Assembly: GCA_019240015.1 (NCBI GenBank) | Contig: JAFAZB010000246.1 | Span: 1-5,370 of the forward strand | DNA length: 5,370 bases | Direction: 5' to 3' | Source: Solirubrobacterales bacterium | Lineage (GTDB): Bacteria > Actinomycetota > Thermoleophilia > Solirubrobacterales > Solirubrobacteraceae | Translations under genes and position numbers: made by a program | Notes under the pieces: model-generated | Seen by the model: the letters and a program-made list of their open reading frames with translations, nothing else | Databases searched by the model: none | What the model was told of the DNA's origin: nothing | Shown here: positions 1-5,370 of the stretch, in pieces | Numbering within the stretch: position 1 is the first letter of the stretch | Layout: each line of letters begins with the position of its first letter

Positions 1-1952
1 TCCACGACCGTCGGGTCGAAGTGGCTGCCGGCCCCGCGGCGCAGCTCCTCGATCGCCTGCTCGGGGCTGCGGGACGGGGCATAGGGGCGCTCGCTGGTGA
101 TCGCGTCAAACGCATCACAGACGGCGATGATTCGCGCGCCCAGGGGAATCTCCACTCCCGCTAGGCCGTCGGGATAGCCGCGTCCGTCCCAGCGCTCGTG
201 GCTCGAGCGGACGAGCGGCGCGACCGGCGCGAGCGCGGGCGCGGCCGCCAGGATCCGCTCGCCGACGATCGTGTGACGGCGCATGAACCAGCTTTCGTGC
301 TCATCGAGGGGACCGGTCTTGCCGAGGATCGCGTCGGGGATTGCGGCCTTGCCGATGTCGTGCAGCTCGGCGGCGCGCCGCAGCTCGTCGAGCTCGTCGG
401 GGCCGAGCGCGAGCTGGCGGCCAACCGTGAGCGCGAGCGAGGCGACCGCGTGCAGGTGCTCGGCCAGCTCCGGCTGGCGCTCGTGTAGCAGCTCGAGCAG
501 CACGTTCTGGGTCTGGCTGCGCGCCGAACCGGCACGACCGCCCTTGTGGGCGTACATGCGGTCGTCGGCGAGCCGCAACGCGTACCCGGGGGTGTCCGCC
601 TCGCGCGGGATCGTGACCCGGCCGTAGGAGGCGCCAACCTTGAAGCCCTCGCCCTCGGCGATCAGCGCTTCGGCGGCGGCGCCGACGTACGAGTCGGCCC
701 GCTCCAGGTCGCGCTGGAGCAGCACGCAGAACTCGTCGCCGCCGAGCCGGTAGGCGGTGCCGGCGGCCTCGACCGCAAGCTGCAGGCACCGCCCCAGGTG
801 GCTGAGCAGGGTGTCTCCGGCCATGTGGCCGAAGGTGTCGTTGTAGAGCTTGAAGCCGTCGAGGTCGAACATCACCAGCACGCACTCGGCGGCGCCGGCG
901 CGCTCGCCGAGCGCGCGCTCGAGATCGCCGGTCAGCGCTCGGCGGTTGCCCAACCCGGTCAACGCATCGGTGACAGCCTCCCGCCGCGAGGCCGCGAGCA
1001 GATCGAGGTTGTCACGGAATGTCCAGCCGGCGCGGAGGATCACCAGCAGGATTGCCGTGGCGGCCAGCACCAGCCCGACCGCTCCGACATGGCGAAAGCC
1101 CCCGTAGAGCAGGATCGCGAGTGCTCCGAGTGCAAACGCGCCGGGGATCAGCAATACACGGATGCCCTCGAGCCGCAGGGCGCGCGGCGCGGACCTCGGC
1201 TGCCAGGCTGCCGAACCGGTCGCCAGCGCCGAGGCGACCCAGATCGAATCGAGCCAGCCGCCGACCGTATAGGTGCCGTTGGCGTTGGCGTACAGGTAGG
1301 AGGTGTCGGCGACTGCGCTCAAGCCGAGGCCGAGCGCGAGCAGCAGCCAGGCCCGGCCAGGGCGCCAGCCGGCCAGGCCGAAGACGCCGATCGCGATTCC
1401 GAGCAAGATCAGGTCGCCGAGCGGATAGGCGAGCGTGGTGGCGAGCGCCGCGGGCTGCTGGTGGCCGGCGCCGCGAACGATCGGCTCGAACGCGACCGCG
1501 GCGATGATCGCGCTGCTGGTGGTGGCGGCGATCGCACCGTCCAGCCACATGCTGGTGCTGAAGCGGTGCAATCGCTCCCGGACCAGCAGCACCATGCCGG
1601 CGTACGCGGCGGGGTAATAGAGCAGATACAGGAGGTCGGCCAGCGAAGGGATCGGCGGGGTGGCTGACTCGCCGAACGCCAGCGAGTAGTAGATCTCGCC
1701 GCTGGCATCCGAGGCCAGGCCCAGGCCGAGCAGCAGCCAGGCGAAGCGCTCCTCGCGCACCCGCCATGCCCGGATCAGGCAGGAAAGCGCCCCGCCCATG
1801 ATCGCGGCGTCGTACACCCAGTCGTCGAAGAACCCGTCCAGCGTGTGGCCGCCGAGCCCGAGCTCGCCGTGGGCGACGTGCGCGACGAGCGCAAGCACGC
1901 CCAGCGCGCCGAACCCGCGCGCGATCGGCAGCCTCCGTACCCGTGAGGCCAT
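1..1952 (-). CDS. Membrane-bound GGDEF / HD-GYP cyclic-di-GMP turnover protein, 3' end cut by window edge
   Basis: The frame is open from an ATG at 1952 to the left edge, giving 650 residues with no stop; probably only a short C-terminal tail is missing. Residues about 11-308 are hydrophobic and hold roughly ten membrane helices. A GGDEF domain follows: TDALTGLGNRRAL at 328-340, the metal/GTP-binding segment FDLDGFKLYND at 362-372, and an intact GGDEF at 404-408. The HD-GYP domain starts near 495: HDIGK at 531-535, H560, HERWDGRGYP at 585-594, and CDAFDAITS at 612-620. By family knowledge, GGDEF makes c-di-GMP from two GTP and HD-GYP hydrolyses it; both active-site signatures look intact, so the protein may be bifunctional or have one half acting as a regulatory module. 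The inhibitory RxxD I-site is absent (EAAG at 395-398). The usual HH of the HD-GYP HHExxDGxGYP motif is SH here (584-585). The membrane domain presumably senses a signal, which is unknown. It is divergent from the malate synthase gene. Family assignment is firm; the net activity is not determinable. Confidence 0.95.
   Translation of the reverse strand, partial: MASRVRRLPIARGFGALGVLALVAHVAHGELGLGGHTLDGFFDDWVYDAAIMGGALSCLIRAWRVREERFAWLLLGLGLASDASGEIYYSLAFGESATPPIPSLADLLYLLYYPAAYAGMVLLVRERLHRFSTSMWLDGAIAATTSSAIIAAVAFEPIVRGAGHQQPAALATTLAYPLGDLILLGIAIGVFGLAGWRPGRAWLLLALGLGLSAVADTSYLYANANGTYTVGGWLDSIWVASALATGSAAWQPRSAPRALRLEGIRVLLIPGAFALGALAILLYGGFRHVGAVGLVLAATAILLVILRAGWTFRDNLDLLAASRREAVTDALTGLGNRRALTGDLERALGERAGAAECVLVMFDLDGFKLYNDTFGHMAGDTLLSHLGRCLQLAVEAAGTAYRLGGDEFCVLLQRDLERADSYVGAAAEALIAEGEGFKVGASYGRVTIPREADTPGYALRLADDRMYAHKGGRAGSARSQTQNVLLELLHERQPELAEHLHAVASLALTVGRQLALGPDELDELRRAAELHDIGKAAIPDAILGKTGPLDEHESWFMRRHTIVGERILAAAPALAPVAPLVRSSHERWDGRGYPDGLAGVEIPLGARIIAVCDAFDAITSERPYAPSRSPEQAIEELRRGAGSHFDPTVV
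1200..1826 (-). repeat. Protein-level internal duplication within the membrane sensor domain
   Basis: Two stretches of the N-terminal membrane domain (residues about 43-125 and 173-251) align at an offset of about 130 residues. The clearest match is AWLLLGLGLASDASGEIYY at 71-89 against AWLLLALGLGLSAVADTSYL at 201-220. An acidic residue precedes each (D48 and D180) and another follows each in SLADLLYL (D106) and GWLDSIWV (D235). With a helix ahead of each unit this suggests a 4+4 helix pseudo-symmetric domain followed by two further helices leading to GGDEF. This is read by eye; low-complexity Leu/Ala/Gly helices can mimic repeats. Confidence 0.45.
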
Positions 1953-2035
1953 CTGTCCGTTATCGGCGCCGACGCCCGCAGGCTGTAGAAACGGCCGCTG
2001 AGGCTGGTCGCGGCGGGGTACTGTAGGACCAAGCG
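1953..2035. promoter_or_regulatory. Divergent intergenic region between the c-di-GMP gene and aceB
   Basis: These 83 bases must carry the promoters of both divergent genes unless transcription enters from inside a neighbour. A perfect 10-base palindrome, TCGGCGCCGA, lies at 1963-1972. TACTGT at 2019-2024 fits the TANNNT pattern of an actinobacterial -10 for aceB, but it sits close to the start and has no convincing -35. On the minus strand GATAAC (1959-1964) sits exactly at -12 to -7 of the ATG at 1952. No operator of a known regulator could be recognised. Confidence 0.4.
2025..2028 (+). promoter_or_regulatory. Ribosome binding site of aceB
   Basis: AGGA lies seven bases before the ATG at 2036. 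This favours that ATG over a second in-frame ATG at 2045 (residue 4). Confidence 0.6.
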
Positions 2036-3631
2036 ATGACGACCATGAGCAACGTGGAGCTGCGCGGCGCGATCGAGCCCGGCTTCGATGAAGTGCTGAC
2101 GCCCGATGCGCTCGAGCTGGTGGCCGCGCTCGTACGCGAGTTCGGCCCGCGGCGGGGGGAGCTGCTGGAGGCCAGGGCGCGCCGTCGGGCTCGCCTGGCG
2201 GCGGGTGAGATGCTCGATTTCTTGCCTCACACGCGAGAGATCAGGGAAGGGGACTGGCGGGTCGCGCCGGTCCCCGGCGACATGCAGCAGCGGTGGGTGG
2301 AGATCACCGGGCCGACCGAGCGCAAGATGACGATCAACGCGCTGAACTCCGGCGCCGATGGGTTCATGGCCGACTTCGAGGACGCCAACGCGCCCACCTG
2401 GCGCAACATGGTCGAGGGCCACCTCAACCTGCGCGACGCGATCGAGGGGACGATCACCTATGAGGGGTCGGACGGCCGCCACTACGAGCTGGGCGAGGAC
2501 CCCGCCACACTGCTGGTGCGCCCGCGGGGCTGGCATCTCGACGAGCGCCACGTGCTGCTCGGCTCACAGCCGGTGCCGGGGGCGCTGTTCGACTTCGGCC
2601 TGTACTTCTTTCACTGCGCGCCTCGCCTGCTCGCCAAGGGCTCGGGTCCGTACTTCTACCTGCCCAAGCTCGAGTCCCACCTCGAGGCCAGGCTGTGGAA
2701 CGACGTGTTCTGCTTCGCCCAGGACGCGCTGGGGATCGATCGCGGCACGATCAAGGCGACGGTGCTGATCGAGACGCTTCCGGCCGCGTTCGAGATGGAT
2801 GAGATCCTCTACGAGCTGCGCGATCACTCCGCCGGGCTCAACGCGGGCCGCTGGGACTACATCTTCTCGGCGATCAAGTGCTTCCCGGACCGCCCGGAGA
2901 TGGTGCTTCCCGACCGTGGCGACGTGACCATGACGGTCCCGTTCATGCGCGCGTACACGGAGCTGCTGGCCGCGACCTGCCACCGCCGCGGGGCCCACGC
3001 GATGGGCGGCATGGCGGCGCTGATCCCCTCGCGCAAGGACGAGCAGGCCAACGCCAAGGCGCTCGACGCGGTCCGCGCGGACAAGGAGCGCGAGGTGGGG
3101 CAGGGATACGACGGCACCTGGGTCGCTCATCCGGACCTGGTGCCGGTGGCGCGCGAGGTGTTCGAGCAGGGCTTGAGCGGCGCTTCGAACCAGCTCTCGC
3201 GCCAGCGCGACGACGTGCAGGTAGGCGCGGCCGAGCTGCTCGACCTGTCCTCCACGCCCGGCAAGATCACCGAGCAGGGACTGCGGACCGACGTCAGCGT
3301 GGGCTTTCAGTACATCTCGTTCTGGCTCACGGGTCGCGGCGCGGCGGGGATCAACTCGATGATGGAGGACGCGGCGACCGCGGAGATCTCGCGCTCGCAG
3401 ATCTGGCAGTGGATCAGGCACGGCGCGAAGCTCGAGGACGGGCAGACCGTCACCCCGGATCTCGTCCGCCAGGTGCTGGACGAGGAGACGGCCAAGGTCA
3501 GGGAGAGCGTAGGCGAGCAGGTGTGGCGCGACGGACGGCCGTCGGAGACGCGCGAGATCTTCGAGCGGGTGGCGCTCGCGCCAGAGCTGACCGAGTTCCT
3601 GACGATCCCGGCCTACGAGTACCTGGACTGA
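2036..3631 (+). CDS. aceB: Malate synthase A (EC 2.3.3.9)
   Basis: Complete 531-residue protein, close to the usual length of A-type malate synthases and much shorter than the G type. It condenses glyoxylate with acetyl-CoA and water to malate and CoA in the cytosol, the second step of the glyoxylate shunt and an exit for glyoxylate from glycolate or purine breakdown. Visible family motifs: GFMADFEDANAPTWRNM at 109-125, LLVRPRGWHLDERHV at 159-173, FYLPKLESHLEARLWND at 207-223, IETLPAAFEMDEI at 245-257, WDYIFSAIKCF at 273-283, and MEDAATAEISRSQIWQW at 443-459. By comparison with the E. coli enzyme as I remember it, R162 is the likely catalytic arginine, E246 and D274 the likely Mg2+ ligands, and D445 the likely general base. 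The ATG at 2036 has AGGA seven bases upstream. It is divergent from the c-di-GMP gene and convergent with the permease, with six bases between the stop codons. No isocitrate lyase is in the window. No frameshift or missing key residue is apparent. Confidence 0.97.
   Translation: MTTMSNVELRGAIEPGFDEVLTPDALELVAALVREFGPRRGELLEARARRRARLAAGEMLDFLPHTREIREGDWRVAPVPGDMQQRWVEITGPTERKMTINALNSGADGFMADFEDANAPTWRNMVEGHLNLRDAIEGTITYEGSDGRHYELGEDPATLLVRPRGWHLDERHVLLGSQPVPGALFDFGLYFFHCAPRLLAKGSGPYFYLPKLESHLEARLWNDVFCFAQDALGIDRGTIKATVLIETLPAAFEMDEILYELRDHSAGLNAGRWDYIFSAIKCFPDRPEMVLPDRGDVTMTVPFMRAYTELLAATCHRRGAHAMGGMAALIPSRKDEQANAKALDAVRADKEREVGQGYDGTWVAHPDLVPVAREVFEQGLSGASNQLSRQRDDVQVGAAELLDLSSTPGKITEQGLRTDVSVGFQYISFWLTGRGAAGINSMMEDAATAEISRSQIWQWIRHGAKLEDGQTVTPDLVRQVLDEETAKVRESVGEQVWRDGRPSETREIFERVALAPELTEFLTIPAYEYLD
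3562..3578 (-). terminator. Possible terminator-like hairpin downstream of the permease gene, inside aceB
   Basis: CGAGCG at 3562-3567 pairs perfectly with CGCTCG at 3573-3578 around a five-base loop. It lies about 60 bases past the permease stop in the direction of permease transcription and inside the 3' end of aceB. There is no T-run, so it would be a non-canonical terminator. A six-base stem can arise by chance in sequence this GC-rich. Confidence 0.2.
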
Positions 3632-3637
3632 TCGCCG

Positions 3638-5302
3638 CTACGGCACCATCCAGGAGAGCACGCTGCTCGACTGGAGCAGCACCAGCACCGCCATCACCGC
3701 CACCAGCAACACGCTCCAGGCGATCACCCGGCGGAAGATGTCGCCCTCCTTGCCCGCCAGGCCGACCGCGGCGGCGCCGATCGCGAGGTTCTGCGGCGAG
3801 ACCATCTTCGCCAGCACGCCACCGGAGCTGTTGGCCCCCGCGAGCAGCGTCGGCGCGAGGCCCGACTTGTGGGCGGCCGCGACCTGCAGGGCGCCGAACA
3901 GCGAGTTGGTCGAGGTGTCCGATCCCGTCACCGCGGTCCCGAACCAGCCGATCAGCGGCGAGAGGAACGCGAAGAAGCTGCCGGCGCCGGCCGCCCAGGT
4001 GCCGAGCGTGATCGTCTGGCCCGAGAAGTTCATCACGTATGCGACCGCCAGCACCGAGCAGACGGTCAGCAGCGCCCACTTGATCTGGTTCAGCGTGGCC
4101 AGGTAGATGCGCAGCGCCTGTCCCGGCCGGACCCGGAGCACGAGCGCCGTCAGCACGCCTGAGACGAGCAGCGCGCTGCCCGCCGCGGTCAGCCAGTTGA
4201 GCTTGAAGATCTCGCTGCTCGGCGCCTTGCCCTTGGCGTTCAAGATGTGCAGTCCGGGCCAGCTGAAGGCGCTGGTCGCCTTGTCGAGCTGGACGGTGAT
4301 CGAGTGCAGGCTGATCAGCCCCAGCACGATCACGATGATCGCGTAGGGCGCAAACGCCAGCACCAGGTCACGCCGGCTGGGTGGCTCGCCCTGCTCGGCG
4401 AGCACCCGGCGCTCCAGCGGCACGTCGCTGGCTGCGCCGCCCGCGATCGCAGGTCGGCGACCCATCGCGAGCTCGGGGGCGCCCGGCGCGCTCGGCGACC
4501 ACACCCGCAGCAGCAGCACCACCGCCGCGGCCGAGCCGAGCGAGGCGATGATGTCGGTCAGCTGCGTGTTGACGTAGTTGGAGATCGCGAACTGGAGCAG
4601 CGCAAACACGATGCCCGCGGTCGCCGCGGCGGGCCAGCTTTCCCGCACGCCACGGCGGCCGTCGACCATGAACACGAGCACGAACGGGACGATCAGCGCC
4701 AGGAACGGGGTCTGGCGTCCGACCATCTGGCTGAGGTGGTGAGCCGGCAGGCCGGAGACCTGCGCGAGCGTGGTGATCGGGATCGCGATTGCGCCGAACG
4801 CCACCGGGGCGGTGTCGGCGACCAGCGCGACGGCCGCCGCCCTGACCGGAGAGAGACCGACCCCGACCAGCATGATCCCGCAGATCGCCACCGGTGTGCC
4901 GAACCCGGCCAGCGCCTCGAGCAGCGCCCCGAAGCAGAACGCGATCACCACCACCTGCACCCGGAGGTCGTCCGAGACAGCGGCGAACGCGCGGCGCAAC
5001 ACTGCGAAGTGACCCGTGGCGTCGGTCATGTTGTAGATCCACAGGGCGTTGATCACGATCCACATGATCGGCCAGAAGCCGAACGCGGCCCCCTCCAGCG
5101 CCGAGTCACCGGCCTGCCCGATGGGCATGCTGTAGACGATCAGCGCGACGAGGATCGAGACGCCCAGGGTGATCAGTGACGCCCAGTGGGCCTTCATGCG
5201 CAGCACGCCGAGGAGCACGAACAGGACCAGCAGCGGCAGGATGGCGAAGATCGAACTCAGCCCCAGTGAATGGGACACCGGATCGAGAACCTGCTTGTAC
5301 AC
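3638..5302 (-). CDS. lldP: LctP/LldP-family lactate (or glycolate) permease
   Basis: Complete 554-residue integral membrane protein, very close to E. coli LldP and GlcA in length. This family imports L-lactate, D-lactate and glycolate with protons across the inner membrane. Signatures: EALAGFGTPVAI at about 129-140, GWFGTAVTGSDTSTN at 452-466 and NSSGGVLAKMVSPQN at 491-505, all strongly conserved in the family. Many hydrophobic helices run the whole length, starting near residue 17 and ending near 545. A polar, charged loop at about 266-310 is the main soluble stretch. I chose the GTG at 5302 over an in-frame TTG at 5317: AGGGAGG lies five bases before the GTG, overlapping the codons a TTG start would translate, and MYKQVLDPVSHSLGL resembles family N-termini. 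The stop abuts the aceB stop with a six-base gap. No lactate dehydrogenase, lactate-utilisation or glycolate-oxidase gene is visible, so lactate versus glycolate cannot be decided. The symbol reflects family, not proven substrate. Confidence 0.95.
   Translation of the reverse strand: MYKQVLDPVSHSLGLSSIFAILPLLVLFVLLGVLRMKAHWASLITLGVSILVALIVYSMPIGQAGDSALEGAAFGFWPIMWIVINALWIYNMTDATGHFAVLRRAFAAVSDDLRVQVVVIAFCFGALLEALAGFGTPVAICGIMLVGVGLSPVRAAAVALVADTAPVAFGAIAIPITTLAQVSGLPAHHLSQMVGRQTPFLALIVPFVLVFMVDGRRGVRESWPAAATAGIVFALLQFAISNYVNTQLTDIIASLGSAAAVVLLLRVWSPSAPGAPELAMGRRPAIAGGAASDVPLERRVLAEQGEPPSRRDLVLAFAPYAIIVIVLGLISLHSITVQLDKATSAFSWPGLHILNAKGKAPSSEIFKLNWLTAAGSALLVSGVLTALVLRVRPGQALRIYLATLNQIKWALLTVCSVLAVAYVMNFSGQTITLGTWAAGAGSFFAFLSPLIGWFGTAVTGSDTSTNSLFGALQVAAAHKSGLAPTLLAGANSSGGVLAKMVSPQNLAIGAAAVGLAGKEGDIFRRVIAWSVLLVAVMAVLVLLQSSSVLSWMVP
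3662..3680 (+). terminator. Possible terminator-like hairpin downstream of aceB, inside the permease gene
   Basis: GCTGCTC at 3662-3668 pairs perfectly with GAGCAGC at 3674-3680 around the loop GACTG. It begins about 30 bases after the aceB stop, a typical terminator position, but lies inside the last codons of the permease gene. No T-run follows. Since the two genes converge with only six bases between them, any terminator for aceB has to lie in this coding sequence. Confidence 0.3.
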
Positions 5303-5370
5303 GTCTGCCTCCCTCAAGGCCGTTTCGGGCCATGACCTGGCGGCATGGACCCTTACTGAACCGTCTACTA
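5303..5370 (-). promoter_or_regulatory. Upstream leader of the permease gene
   Basis: This 68-base stretch, read on the minus strand, precedes the permease start and runs to the window edge. It contains the Shine-Dalgarno sequence and two weak inverted repeats: CCATG (5330-5334) with CATGG (5344-5348), and GGCC (5318-5321) with GGCC (5328-5331). No convincing -10/-35 pair was found; the promoter may lie beyond the edge. Confidence 0.3.
5308..5314 (-). promoter_or_regulatory. Ribosome binding site that sets the permease start
   Basis: AGGGAGG on the minus strand lies five bases before the GTG at 5302. It is a near-perfect match to the anti-Shine-Dalgarno sequence and places the start at the GTG rather than at the TTG at 5317. 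Confidence 0.8.

Noticed and set aside
546..1667. Long plus-strand open frame of 373 codons opposite the c-di-GMP gene
   Set aside because: It is antisense to a gene with clear domain motifs. Its composition (Arg, Gly, Ala, Gln, Glu) is typical of a shadow frame in GC-rich DNA, and it has no recognisable domain.
1775..2551. Minus-strand open frame of 258 codons spanning the aceB start and the divergent intergenic region
   Set aside because: It would overlap both aceB and the c-di-GMP gene out of frame and has no family motif.
2564..3421. Minus-strand open frame of 285 codons opposite malate synthase
   Set aside because: It lies wholly inside aceB on the other strand, with low-complexity Arg/Val/His-rich sequence; an antisense shadow.
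2878..4011. Plus-strand open frame of 377 codons running through the aceB 3' end into the permease
   Set aside because: It is an alternative frame of aceB followed by antisense of the permease, with Arg/Gly/Ala/Pro-rich sequence and no coherent domain.
4247..5179. Plus-strand open frame of 310 codons opposite the permease
   Set aside because: It is a shadow of the permease gene, dominated by Arg, Asp, His and Gln from reverse-complement codons, and no family features are seen.
5106..5333. Short minus-strand frame starting at an ATG upstream of the permease, considered as an upstream regulatory ORF
   Set aside because: It overlaps the permease start out of frame and continues far into the gene, and it has no good ribosome binding site of its own.
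5318..5348. Weak inverted repeats upstream of the permease (CCATG-N9-CATGG and GGCC-N6-GGCC) as operator or attenuator
   Set aside because: Stems are only four to five bases and do not match the GntR-type LldR or GlcC operator patterns I know; chance is sufficient.
1..5370. Search for tRNA, rRNA, CRISPR repeats, insertion-sequence ends and direct DNA repeats
   Set aside because: No cloverleaf, regular spaced repeat, transposase or terminal inverted repeat could be found by reading. Nearly all the window is accounted for by three coding regions.

Overview
The window is very GC-rich and holds three tightly packed genes with short intergenic gaps. Codons end mostly in G or C and one gene starts with GTG. 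The style of the membrane-bound GGDEF/HD-GYP protein fits a high-GC actinobacterium, plausibly of the Thermoleophilia/Solirubrobacterales type. That placement is an inference from style and memory, not a database match.

Layout: (1) 1-1952, minus strand, cut by the left edge: a membrane-anchored cyclic-di-GMP enzyme with a multi-helix N-terminal membrane domain, a GGDEF domain and an almost complete HD-GYP domain. (2) 1953-2035: an 83-base divergent intergenic region. (3) 2036-3631, plus strand: complete malate synthase of the A type (aceB), 531 residues, catalytic motifs intact. (4) 3632-3637: a six-base convergent gap. (5) 3638-5302, minus strand: complete LctP/LldP-family permease for lactate and possibly glycolate, starting at a GTG with a strong Shine-Dalgarno sequence. 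(6) 5303-5370: upstream leader of the permease.

The malate synthase condenses glyoxylate with acetyl-CoA to malate. The permease family imports 2-hydroxy acids (L-lactate, D-lactate, glycolate). Together they could serve growth on two- and three-carbon acids, but no isocitrate lyase, glycolate oxidase or lactate dehydrogenase is visible here, so the link is only suggested by adjacency. The c-di-GMP gene is divergent from aceB and has no obvious metabolic link to it.

I found no tRNA, rRNA, CRISPR array, insertion sequence or clear novel system. The most interesting points are an apparent internal duplication in the membrane domain of the c-di-GMP protein, the loss of its inhibitory I-site, the malate synthase/permease pairing, and the near-abutting convergent gene ends with a hairpin inside each opposing coding region.
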